From Rhytidiadelphus loreus (Eukaryota; Streptophyta; Bryopsida; Hypnales; Hylocomiaceae), in assembly GCA_947034895.1 (NCBI GenBank), contig OX344763.1, positions 80,061,093 through 80,125,092 on the forward strand: a stretch of DNA of 64,000 nucleotides, written 5' to 3'. Of this stretch, positions 44,801-55,870 are shown piece after piece. The notes under the pieces are model-generated. The model was not told where the DNA came from and searched no databases. It worked only from the letters and a program-made list of their open reading frames with translations. Numbering within the stretch: position 1 is the first letter of the stretch; each line of letters opens with the position of its first letter. The translations under genes and the position numbers were made by a program.

Positions 44801-47160
44801 CCAGAAACCAGAACCGGATTGATATCCAGAAGCCTCTTGAGGATCATAGACTGTATCGAGATTGGAATCAAGGACCTATCAGAAGGAACCAAAAATTACA
44901 TCGGGGTCTATTTGGACAACTTAAAGATCAAACAAATCTATTCTCGGATTTATTGGAAGTAATGGATGACCATTCAACGGTCAAATCTTCCGGGATGATT
45001 GCATAACCGACCAAACGATTAACCTAAACGAAAACGGCAAAGAGGCCGAAGTGGGAAGGAAAGAGCTAGGGGTCGGATCCTTCACTTTCATTTCCTTCAA
45101 CTGATTTTCTTGAGAGCTCAAAACATAGGTGTTGGAGTTCAAGAGAGAGATCTGAGTTTCCGGATCCTATGATGAGGAAGAGTATAGTTGCAAGGAATAG
45201 GGTTTTAGCTATGTGAGGTACGGATTTGTGAGTTGAGCATTACTTTTGAGAGCCATGGCGAAGGTAGAAGGAAGCGAGTCTGCCTATCTTAAGTTCAAGG
45301 CCATCATTCCGGTCATTCCAAGAGAAGCAAAGGAATGGAAGCAACTAGATGAAGATTTGGTTCAACTCGGATGTGCTAGATTTCTAGATCGAAACTATAG
45401 CTTGAGGAACAACAAGATGGTGCGAGAGCTGATGGAAAATAGTCCAACGAGTAGGACAAGACGTTGAGAGAAATGCCCAGCCAATGGACCATTGATTTAT
45501 GGAAGAAGACTTACGATTGTTCACGTGTTGGGAACGGGATGGCATCCCGGGTGGATAAGTTCGCGGAGGATAAGTTCTTGCATCCTCCCAACCCTAAAGA
45601 TGACTATGCAGTAGTAGAGTGTAAGAATGCCAGGGAAAGGAGAATGTTAGAATTCGTGGTTCTTATCTTGTATCTAGAAAGGCCAACCCGGATTACAGTG
45701 ATTTGGGCCAATACAATATTTGGAGCGCTGAGTGGAGAGAGGAAGGTGTGTTGAAGAGAGATTGTAAAGAACTTGGTAGGCAAGATGGTTTCCTCACTCG
45801 GGAACACAAAGGCCACTCCCATTGGCCCTTTTCTCTTTCACCTTTATAACTACCTAAGAACGCTAAGGAGTGCGGAAAAGGTAGCATATAAAGCCGCCTC
45901 CTTTATATTGAAGCTCAACATTTCTCCACCCCGGAAACGAAAGAGTGAGGATAGGAAAGAAGAACCAAACAAAGAATTAGGAAGAGGCTCAAGAGCTTCT
46001 TCAGAAAGGAGGAAAAACACTGAGAGGATATCAGTCTTAGAGAAGAAGAAAGGAACCTAGGAAGAGGAGAAAGTTTCTCCAAAAGCCGAAAACGGAAAGA
46101 GAGGACTCACTAGGGAGGGTCATTGAGGATCTAAAAAGAGTCCAAGGTAAGATAGACTCTGAGAGAGGAGGAGTCCAGAATGCATGCGGGCTGCTAGGAG
46201 AGATTGATGTGTCTGAGCTCAAAGAGAGGATAGAAGATCTGATCCGAAAGAAAGAATCCTAGAAGGCCCAGATTGCAGAACTAATTGAGAGGAATAGGGT
46301 GTTGCAACAGTAGTTAGAAAAGAGGTTGAGAGAGAGTATGGAGGTGAGGAAACTTTCCTCGGAGTCAGAGGATATGCTCAAGCGGATCCGAAGTTTTGTG
46401 GAGGTTTCCAGAGATGTAGTAAATAAGGCCAAGTTATTTGACAAGGAGATCTACAAAGACAACCATCAGGCAGCGAGGTCGTGACAGGTGGTGAAGTACT
46501 TAGAGATAATAGAGAAGCTCTTGTATGAGATCCGGGATGTTCTCCGGTAGACTGGCTCGGATTCGAATGCATAGTAGGGGAAGAAGTTCAGCCCAAGGAA
46601 AGAGATTGCCTTGAAGTTAGAGATCTTTATGATGTCTCTTCTTGCGCTTGTGAAGCCCAAGGGGAAGAAAGACGAAGAGAAGACCCCAATGAAGAATGTT
46701 CCTAGGCTGGATGTTGGAAAAGAAAAAGGGTCCAAATCTGGATTCGGGTCCAAGGTCCACACTTGGAAGTCAAGATTAGATTTGGGTACACCCCAAAGCA
46801 AAGACTCGTTGCCATCACCAAATGAGCCGAGCACGACGAAAAAGAAAATGATGTCCAAGCGAGGAAGAGAGGTGTCCCCCACGAGTCAACAATAAGAGGA
46901 GGATGAGTCACCAGATAACTCGGGGCTGGAGGGTAGCTAGTCGGGATCCGAACCGAAATCTGACCACAAGTTAGACTTGGAAGAGGAATCTAATCCAGTC
47001 CCCATCTTTCCTTTGAGCTTGAAGAAAAAGACTCCGACGCCATCAAAAGGGAAGACGGCAGTTGGTGCAACATCATCAGCCAGTAGGAAATAGCCACCTA
47101 GGAAAGAATCCGCTAAATTAGAGGAACCTTCTCTTAAGAGGCCTAAGAAATAGGAAGGAC
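44801..47160 (+). mobile_element. Repeat family R, copy 3 (opposite orientation)
   Basis: CCGGAT-rich composition and homologous protein blocks link it to copies 1 and 2. No terminal repeats were found, so the limits are approximate. Confidence 0.55.
45255..47160 (+). pseudogene. Repeat-encoded unknown protein (family R, copy 3), gag-like
   Basis: From ATG 45255: KAIIPVIPREAKEWKQLDED then LGCARFLDRN. After a frame change near 45440: MASRVDKFAEDKF, RPTRITVIWANTIFGALSGE, and KMVSSLGNTKATPIGPFLFHLYNY. A long coiled-coil region (45.9-46.5 kb) and a Lys/Ser-rich tail follow. Its many in-frame stops are mostly TAG and TGA. It preserves the same domain order as copy 1 at greater divergence. Confidence 0.6.
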
Positions 47161-47871
47161 AATTCATAGAGTAGGCGTAAGCCAGTAGGCTAAAAATCCA
47201 AGTTTTTGGTAGGTAGGAAGCTACTAATTAGCTGCTTTTGAGTTCAATGCACTTAGACATCCGGAATCAGATTTTTTTGGATCCGAAATCCACATTTTCA
47301 AGAATTTGACAAGTGGTAGAAAGTGAACAAGTTTTGGATAGGGAATGACACCTGTCATTCTCTAGTCCTTGGCTTTATTCCCTTGGGTCTTTTAAGGGTC
47401 CCAAGTGGTTAGTATTTAGAGGTTGATGTTAGTTTGAAGCCCCAGGTGTGTTTTTACTTTTGTTTTCCATATTTTGCAAATGAATTTCAGATTTCCACTC
47501 CATAAGCGTTGGTCTGAAAAGTCTCAGTTCTATGTTGGTATGCCAACAATGCTTTAACCATTGGTTAGTGCAGGTAGCTGGTTTGCAATTTAGCAAACCG
47601 GATGTTGGAGTAGAGTAGGTAGCCTCCGGATTCTGTTTGGATCCGGTTCTAGGAGTATTCAAGATTGGTTGAAGAAACTTTGTGAACTAGAAGGAAGTTC
47701 CAACTGTTGATGTTTCTTGGGTGTCTTCCGAGTAGGATAGTCGTTCTTAGATTAGGTGAGTTCTTTGGGTTGGAGGGCGAACGCTAGTCAACATTTGATG
47801 AGGTCCTGCTATATCCAGAAGAGAGGAATGGGAAGGTAGTTGGGATCTCTTAGTTATCAAGGTACCATATA
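47161..47871. other. Non-coding stretch
   Basis: No gene or repeat recognised beyond CCGGAT-type words shared with family R. Confidence 0.4.
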
Positions 47872-48550
47872 CACTAGAAGAAACCCGTGTTTTTTTTACA
47901 CGCAAATTCTGCATGCTCGTGTCTGGAGTGATGTCCATCCATGTCCAATCAGACATCCAAATTTTTGCGTTCATTAAGACATGCAAAAAACATCAAAAAT
48001 CTACCCAAACATCACATGTCTAAGGCTTGATGTCAAAAAAAACATTGGTCAACGGGGTTCTGAAATTGTGCCATCTGTCATGCCACGTGAGCGAGGGAAG
48101 CCAAGTCGGATTTTTTTTCATCCATTACCCGTGAGTGACGTGTCATGTCGACGTGGCTTATTTTTTGGGTGTGACGTGGCACTGTTTTGGGGCCTGAAAA
48201 TAGGTTTAGAAGGAATGCTACTATGTCATAAATGATGACCACACAGACATTATGTCGTCTTCTAGGATGTTTGTGAAGACATCTCAATAGACATTCTATA
48301 TCCGCAATGACGTCATGTTGTCATTCTAGACGTTGTTCTCGTCACATACATTGTGAAGAGAGATGTCTACTTTGATTTTCATTGTACCGAATGCGACATG
48401 TCCATGACTTTTGTATTGTCCCTATGGATGTTGTTTGTGACATGGGGCGTAGCTTTGAAAGCAATAGCGTGTACTGTACAAAACACCTGCAACTGACTTT
48501 GGACGTTTCCGCTTGCATCCCTACAAAGTAAACTAGACACAACGATGTCA
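47872..48550 (+). mobile_element. CACTA-type element, left end only
   Basis: Begins CACTAGAAGAAACCCGTG, essentially the same terminus as the MITE at 16742. The matching right end was not found. The interior (GACATCAAAA, GATGTC and ACGTG words) has no coding frame. Element B begins immediately afterwards and may have inserted into it. Confidence 0.55.
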
Positions 48551-48554
48551 CCAT

Positions 48555-48579
48555 AAGGCCATATTCATTAAAATGAGAA
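48555..48579 (+). repeat. Terminal repeat of element B
   Basis: Preceded by CCAT, a candidate 4-bp target duplication whose mate was not located. Subterminal GAGTCTCG and TTGAGAC motifs parallel those in the MITE at 8683. Confidence 0.65.
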
Positions 48580-49412
48580 TATGTGGAGTCTCGATTTAAT
48601 CATGCACCTAAATTTAGAACGTAAAAGTGCTCATTAAATTGAGACAATTCAATAAATTGAGAGCATGATTTGTCAAGAAAATTGATTGTTTTTGCTACTT
48701 TAATTACAAATAGCAATTTATGTCTATGTTAGATACATTTTAGATATGTTTTACATTTGAAATATCACATTTTCTTACTATCTCTTGATAGTAGAATGGC
48801 CTCCAACTTCTAAAGCGAAGGACTTCCTAACAAGCCCAAAGACATTTGAACTAAGATCATCCAATGCATTCACAAACCCAAAAAAGTCTAACTGTATGAG
48901 TACAACATATAAAAGATATATACGTATAATTATAAAGAAATTGTAAACCACTTGCCTTTAAAAAGAAAAAAGAATCAAACATTAGTAGCCAAAACATACA
49001 TATACTATAGACATATAGTGCAAAAGATCTATAATATTATTTTTAGAATAAAATAGTAATATAAATATATTATATAATTCAATTTTAGCCACACACAATC
49101 TTAAAAAAAATAGTGTATACATAAGGTAATATGTTAAACAAACTATAACAAATCAATAATAGTACTAAACCAACTAAATAATCAATCACCCGTATGTCCA
49201 TGATAGAGAGGAACCTTCTCTAGAAACGTAGGCGTCTATAAAAAAAATTGAACTACCATCTTCGAAACAAACCAATCATGAAAATATGAAAATCAATCTC
49301 TAACATACATAGCCATGAAATACTATTAAAAACTAATGCACATGCAAATTCACATGCTTAATACAAAAACCACATCAAGCTCATAGTAGTAATTTCTACA
49401 AACTAATCTTCT
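48580..49412. other. Subterminal, AT-rich 3' region of element B
   Basis: No coding sequence. It corresponds in position to 25425-26226 of element A. Confidence 0.5.
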
Positions 49413-52259
49413 TCAGTTAAATGTTGCATTGTTGCCTTCACCGGACATGTAGGCCTCTACGGATTGCTTGATGATGTTGATTTGGATTTGGAGGATTCTA
49501 ATCTTTGGATCAGAAGTCCCTGCTCTCACACATGGGTTCCAAGCCGTCATTATACTGTCTGTATGCGTCCAACTTGGCGAGAAAGCCTTGTCCTCACACC
49601 ATGAATTTCCTTGTTTAGAATCCCATCCAGAATATGTGTCTTCGTCAATGTGCCTAAAAGACGTAGGCATCCAATACTGAAATGGAATAGAATTGACATG
49701 CCCTGGATCTGGATTCGGATTTGTCAGCACCCTAGCAAGCCAAAATGGCTTTGGGTCATCATCAGCAGGACGAACTACGACAAAATATCCTGCAAATGTA
49801 TCTTTCAGAACATTGAAAAAAGGACGTGGGCGGTCACGTCTTTGACCAACAAAGGGTGCATCCTCTGCATCCCAACCACTTTGTCTTCCACCTTCTTGGA
49901 ATTGATCGACTTCCTCAACACTAGCCATAGAATTAGGCCAAAATCCATATTGTAAGCTCTCTTGCCCTACAAGAGGTTCATTCAAAGCAGCCCGAATGCC
50001 TTTCCAATACTTCCGTATTGGATTAATCTTCTTCCTATACTCTCCAGACATGTCATCATCAGCCATTTGACTCCAGAGCGCAATGAAGCTATCCAAGCCT
50101 TTACAAACTTCCTCAAAGTTTCTCATTCTTTGAGGACACAAAGGTCGTGGCACACCAGTGGGCACATACGGACGTCCATCTACAGTCTCCTTCCATAATC
50201 GAATACCCCCACCCTCCTTCGGCAACTAATCAACATCGGTACAAAGGATCTTGTATTGCATCAAAGGCCATCCATTAGAATCCTTGTAGAATTTGAACTA
50301 TTGTGCTTGAGAATGACCTTGTAAAGCATCTCCACTAGTATACAAGTACCCCTCTACAAATCATTTGAAATCTGGTACCTCTTCTATAAAATGAGGAATG
50401 ACGGGTTGAACTTCACAATCCATAAATGACTTCATCAACCTAGGAATTGTAGGGTAGTCATTTGTCTTCAACTTGTTACTCCAATGATCGAAAAGGGCAT
50501 CAATGTCCTTGTGAGTGTGTCCGACAATGAGAAAATTGATGTATATCTCGCGGAAAATTGTTCTATATACAAGAAGTGAGCAAAAGGCAAATACCCATCG
50601 GTTTTTATTGTCTCCAGATGCATTGTCAAGTTGAAGGGTCAATGTCGAAGGAAGAGGTTCAGCTCCTACTACCTCTTCGGGTGGAGTTTGAAGGGAGTCC
50701 AAACAAATGTCCGACCCTTCTAATATTGCCCTAGACAATGGAGAACGGTTCATGGGTTCTACAAACACATCACGGGACGAATGCTTCGGTTGAGACTCTA
50801 GATCTCGCAACAATTTTGCAATTGACCCCACAGTATGGTTTGAGTCAGTCGGAAAGATGTTCAAGCCGTAGTGTGCATATCGCACATCTCCATGACCATG
50901 AGCAATCATACCCGTCACAGCTACCGGCATCTTCATGTAAGGATCGGTCCCCTTATTCTTATGAGAATAATGGGGTGATGTTGTCTTTGAATGATCCATT
51001 TTGTCATGAATTATGGTGAGAACCTTGTTAGGAAATTTCTTAGACATCATACGATTTGTATAGTAGAGCTGTCTGTGCGCCCTTTGACCCTCGAGGTGCT
51101 CTTTCAATTTCCGTGACCATATTTCTTGTGCTCGTGACCGTGGAGTGCAAGCAGATCTTGGCTGCTTCAACCTATCGCATGTTCCACAATGAGCAAAACT
51201 ATCACCTCGAGGTTTTGGACTAAACTCAGGGAAAGATACGCGCCGGATGTTGCTCAATCCACTAGTCGAAATAGGTAGAAGTTGAAATGCGGAGTTCACA
51301 TTGTTGATTTCTGGTAACTTGTCCTTCCAACGAAATGTAGAAGGTAGAACCATGGAAGAAAACTTCTCTCCAGATTCAAGGGTCCTTGACTTGTGCGGCA
51401 TTGTATTTGCTTCATTCTCCACCAATAAACGTAGAGTGGCCGTAGCTTGCAAAGTGTGAGTTCGAGGCTTCTTCGTTCCAAGATTACCGTGTTGCTCCGG
51501 TTTTTCATCATTCTTAGCTTTCTCTTTGTACCTGTAATACGTAGCTTTGGAAATTCCATGGATGGTGCACCAAGCACTTGGACAAACTTCATGAGAAGCC
51601 AAAGTAATCATATCCCTTCCATGTCCATCACGGTGGGTTTGCCTGTGCACGTCAAGCAAACGTAGCTTCCAACAGTATACTCCACCATCAACATGAATAA
51701 GAGAACGTATGGCTTGAATTTGTCCGTGCGGGAAAGGTTGCAAGCAATTGCTTCGGCAGCACACCTTAGTAGACATCGCAGCAATTGCGTCTAGTGTGAG
51801 AAGGACTTCTTTCTTGGGAGGGTTATTGGGTTCCCGCCTCTCTCTCGAACTATCATAGGCACGAACACCCACTCAAGGTCGTCTCCTCGATGCATTGACA
51901 GCTTCATTATAGAAGTAAGTTTGGTCATGATCATACAAACTAGCACCACTAAGAAATACTTGTTTGATGTGCCAGGAGTGCATTGACCACATCCAAATAG
52001 ACGGAACTTCAGCCTCGCACAGTGACTTCGCAATTTGAATTGCAACTCGGTCCTCACCCAGGGGTTCTCCGTTTGGGTCAATAACAAGGTCAGCGTCGAC
52101 GCTATGACAGATGCCTTTCGCCACGTCTTGACCATCTTCTTTAGTAAGGGTCACACATTTCATATTCCAGGATGCTTGAGGAATACTCTCGCATGCTGCG
52201 ACCTCTACTGGCAACATTGGATTTGGAAGAGCGAACTTGTTTGACGTGGAAGAGTCCAT
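49413..52259 (-). pseudogene. DUF7869-type putative transposase of element B (four in-frame stops)
   Basis: From ATG 52259, immediately after a splice-like ATGCAG, one uninterrupted reading register of about 948 codons aligns with the element A protein: WNMKCVTLTKEDG; SWHIKQVFLSGASLYDHD; KVCCRSNCLQPFPHGQI (Cys cluster); HGISKATYYRYKEKAKN (helix-turn-helix-like); AHGHGDVRYAHYGL; LDNASGDNKNR (D about 545); IVGHTHKDIDALF; then a C-terminal domain ending IMTAWNPCVR. Stops: TGA 51873-51875, TGA 50361-50363, TAG 50298-50300, TAG 50226-50228. The last falls where element A has Trp. No frameshifts are needed, so B looks younger or better kept than A apart from the stops. The role as transposase is inferred as for element A. 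Confidence 0.75.
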
Positions 52260-52427
52260 TCTGCATGAAGGATCAAAGACAAGAATGTGAGATCAGAGTT
52301 TCATCTCAGTACTATGCCCTCCCAGAGTAACCTAACGTCAAACCAATTATGAATCAAAGTCTCAAATAGTAGACAATGGAGACGAGCACTAACGTACGAA
52401 TGAGTCCCCGACATCGAGTTCAATACA

Positions 52428-52903
52428 TATCCTCGACTCGAGGATAACGCGCAATGTTGAGAGACATCGTCCACGAGATTTGTAATATAGTATTGCCGAC
52501 GGTATTAGAGATTTATCCTCGAGTCGAGGATAAACATCACTCTACTTTAGCATGATTATTTTGAGATTATGGTATCAGTTGGTATCGGTGCAGTATCCTC
52601 GAGTCGAGGATAATCATTTAGTCTAAATTGGAGTATTTAACCTCTTCGTCCTCGACTAGAGTGGAGAATTTAACCTCGTTATCCTCGACTCGAGGATAAA
52701 TATCAGAGTTTTGAAACATGCATTTCTAACACGAATGGTAGAACCGAATTGACAAATTCCTTAAATGAATTATCCTCGAGTCGAGGATACATATTCTACC
52801 ACAACACCAAACCAATAATAAAGGAATAATTGATTTCAATGGTATTATTAATTTCGATCATCAAGTGATATTACTGACATTATTCTCGACTCGAGGATAA
52901 TGT
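52428..52903. repeat. Array of six B-type palindromes upstream of the element B transposase
   Basis: Copies of TATCCTCGANTCGAGGATA at 52428-52446, 52512-52534, 52594-52612, 52679-52699, 52771-52789 and 52877-52903 (the last with one mismatch), spaced 82-106 bp. A degenerate copy lies at about 52649-52665 within a local ~45-bp duplication. The central base is G or C, and the neighbouring sequence between copies is unrelated. Confidence 0.9.
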
Positions 52904-53943
52904 TATCATAATAGCGTACAATGAAGTACCCGAAAAATACGGTGTACATTCCGCGCTAATCAAAGAACGGTTTCGATCGACTTCATGTGCTCAGAAAACC
53001 AATGACGGATTGCAAATTTGCAACAACAAGACATCCACATTCACAATACATCAATAACAGTCATGAATGCATCAGAATTCATCAACAGGAGTCACGACTT
53101 CAAGAATCGCTGTAACAGAAATCACGACAAAATTCGTATCAAACAACTAAAGATAGAAGGACCTCACGGGATTGCTCTTACATGTCTGACTTTGTAATAA
53201 ATGGTGGTGGGAGTCCAACAATCTGCAAACCAATATCCAATAGTAATATCTCGTCACCAATTGCAAAGGCAGTGCTCCGAAAAAATACGCAATCACAATT
53301 GCATAAAGTCGACAGTTGACTCTGAAGTACATCAGAATTTGCTCTCGACTAACAAACTACTGAATCCACAACGCACACTGACAAAGAGACATATTTGTAA
53401 ATGTAATCGGAGGTGCAAAAACTAAGAACGCGACGATGCAGTGTGTTTGAGAAGGAAGTGACTACAATGCAGTGTGTTTGAAAGAGGCGAAACGCAAACA
53501 AACTTCATGTGATCAAAGGCGGAAACAAAAACCTCGCAAAAGCTTAACGGAAAACAAATGAAAAGTTGTTCCGCGAATTCTGAATTGAGGTGTCAGTCCC
53601 AGCTGTCAACTATTTTGAGTTGCTGTCAAGGAGAATGTCAGTCGTCCTCAAATAGATTGGAGGGAATTACAGTTGCCCTCAAATACATTGAATGGAATGA
53701 CAACAAAAATAGTCTCAGCGGTGAAACGACAAAGCACTATAGCTAAAGCGACTTCAGATTCTATTATAAGAAAATTGGTATATGCATTTACTTCTGTGGA
53801 ATCATTTCCAAAAAAAACCCTATCCGCATTGGATTCTGAAAAATGAAACTACTGCATTTCTCCAAAAAGCAAGCAAGCATTGTTGCTAAGTATTTTAGAT
53901 TTCAAAAAGCAAAAAGCATGTACGTTGAATTTGTCTTCTATTT
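52904..53943. other. Leader or flank of element B, no gene supported
   Basis: Contains small direct duplications (ATGCAGTGTGTTTGA at about 53434 and 53467; CCTCAAATA-ATTG units near 53650-53690). No recognised coding sequence. Confidence 0.45.
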
Positions 53944-54384
53944 CTACAGATCATCCATCCAACTGAACTTGTATGAGTCAGAGTCGTAATCCGATTCCGA
54001 CTCAATATTCCAGTTGAAGGTAGCTTCGTCTGCGTCTTCGTCGTCATCCACCAGAAATTCCATGTTGAAGTAGCTCTCTACATTCTCGTCGTCCTCAATG
54101 TCCGCCTCGAAAAACCACTCGGAGTAGCCGTCCACATTCTCATGCTTCTCATTCTCGGCATCTTCCTCATCTTCGGAATCCACCTCGTTGCCTCCATCCT
54201 CCACGTCATAAGCTCTGTCGTCATAGTCATCTTCGTCGTCTGATGAGATAAAAATTAACTTGCATTCAAGAAAAGCTAAAGATGTTTCAGTGAATTTCCT
54301 TTTTTTCCCCCTCGCATTTATTGGCCTAGCCATGAAGTCATTTGAGAGACAACTCTCACCACAATCCTCCGCATCCGCCATCAT
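53944..54384 (-). CDS. Small highly acidic protein, unknown
   Basis: An intact 146-codon frame starting MMADAEDCGESCLSND. It has a short basic patch (RGKKRKF, about residues 27-33) that could be a nuclear signal, and a strongly Asp/Glu-rich remainder (SSDDEDDYDD, DSEDEEDAENE), ending SWMDDL. It is the only long intact frame between element B's palindromes and the satellite, on the same strand as the transposase. It could be an accessory gene or first exon of element B, or simply a low-complexity frame (GAT/GAA repeats). I do not recognise a family. Confidence 0.4.
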   Translation of the reverse strand: MMADAEDCGESCLSNDFMARPINARGKKRKFTETSLAFLECKLIFISSDDEDDYDDRAYDVEDGGNEVDSEDEEDAENEKHENVDGYSEWFFEADIEDDENVESYFNMEFLVDDDEDADEATFNWNIESESDYDSDSYKFSWMDDL

Positions 54385-55225
54385 ATCTCCACTTTAACTA
54401 GAATCGGAATGTTAAGTAAAATACTACTTCACTAACTACAGTATGAAAACACGAAGTGCACAACAATTACTCTCTATGAATGAAGTACCATTCACAAACT
54501 ACCATTGTAAACGACTCCTACATATCTAAGGTCTCTAAACAAACTACCATTGCAAACATCTGCTACATATTTAAGGTCTCCAAACAAGTAATCCCAAAAA
54601 AGTGGCAATGTAAATGAGTTTTCACATGGCGGCGTTGTAACTTATAAAGGTAAGGCTTCTTTCAATGTGTGAGAGACATAATCATTCTACCATTTGATTG
54701 TACTTGGACATTTCAATAAGTACTAAGTATGTGTTTAGAGTACTTAATTATATTGATTTTGAGGGTTTACGCTGTAACCTTCTCATTTCTTCAAGTACAT
54801 CTCAATTAGTAGTACTTGAAATTATCATATGAATTTCTACCCACCTTAAACCCTACAATGAAGGTAAATTAAGTCCACTACCTATAGTGAATAAACTTGT
54901 AATTAGCCTTATAATATCAAGTTATCCTCCTGTGTCTCTGCTATGTCTATATTAGAGAAAATCAGAAAACTAGGATCCTGTAAAATACCCTAAAATGCAT
55001 TCATTTGCTGTATATTACTAAAAGAACTTTTTTGTTAGTATATCTTAAAGTAATAAATTTAATTCTTAAATTTTATCCCAAATCATGCAAGTATTGTAGA
55101 AGAACAAGGGCCAAAAAAGTGGGCACTCATAAAAAGTAAAAAACAAAATATCCATAACTAAGTAACAAAAAACTCATTTTCCATATCACAACCTAAATAT
55201 ATTAAACTCTTATCTCTTTAGACTT
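54385..55225. repeat. AT-rich DNA with a ~46-bp tandem duplication
   Basis: AAACTACCATTGTAAACG...AAGGTCTC at about 54495-54540 is repeated at about 54541-54586. The rest is AT-rich with no gene. Confidence 0.55.
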
Positions 55226-55229
55226 AAAA

Positions 55230-55870
55230 GCAATGCATACAAAACCCTAGACCACCGTTCACTTTAGTTGGAATTTCCTTGAAATTAGCGTAAAACATGT
55301 TTTCACGTAAAATATGTTTACATGTAAAACATGTGGAAGTAAAATTTGTAGAAGTAAAAAATAATCTATAGACCCCAAAATCAAGACGATGAAAAAAAAA
55401 TATCGAAAATGATTGTACCCTTGCCCTTTGCAAGAAGAAATTTCCAAATCCATGCCCAGTAGTTTGAGGGTCTCCCGTTTCAAATCCCATAAAAGTTTTT
55501 TGTAAAACATGTGCAAGTAAAATTTGTAGAAGTTGGAAATAATCTATAGACCCCAAATCAAGAGGATGAAAAAAAAAATATAGAAAATGATTGTACCCTT
55601 GCCCTTTGCAAGAAGAAATTTCCAAAACCATGCCCTGTAGTTTGAAGGTCTCTCGTTTCAAATCCCATGAAAGTTTTACGTAAAACATGTGCAAGAAAAA
55701 ATTGTAAAAGTTGGAAATAATCTATAGACCTCAAATCAAGAGGATTTTAGAAAAAAATAGGAATTTGTAAAATTTGTAGAAGTTGGAAAAAATCTTGATC
55801 GTACCCTTGAGAATGCCCTTTGCAAAATGATTGTACCCTTGCCCTTTGTAAAATTTGTAGAAGTTGGAAT
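55230..55870 (-). repeat. ~180-bp satellite, inverted block of about three monomers
   Basis: Monomers read on the minus strand. At about 55871 the orientation flips: TTTGTAGAAGTTGGAA is followed at once by the plus-strand copy TTCCAACTTCTACAAA within ~50 bp. The monomers here are more diverged than in the main array. Confidence 0.85.

Larger units (their letters stand above)
48555..54400 (-). mobile_element. Element B: DUF7869-type transposon, one end found, right boundary uncertain
   Basis: The terminus at 48555 reads AAGGCCATATTCATTAAAAT followed by GAGAA. This matches element A's TIR over TATTCATTAAAATG and the nested MITE's TIR over AAGGCC-TATTCATTA. It lies 858 bp past the stop of the transposase gene, compared with 827 bp for element A. 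Upstream of the gene is a palindrome array. I searched to 55.2 kb for the inverted partner and did not find it, so the end given is only the last position before unrelated-looking sequence. The partner may be lost or outside the window. Confidence 0.6.

Noticed and set aside
54841..54930. Right end of element B (TAGTGAATAAACTTG...TTAGCCTTAT)
   Set aside because: Only a loose resemblance to the reverse-complement TIR, and no CCAT duplication follows.
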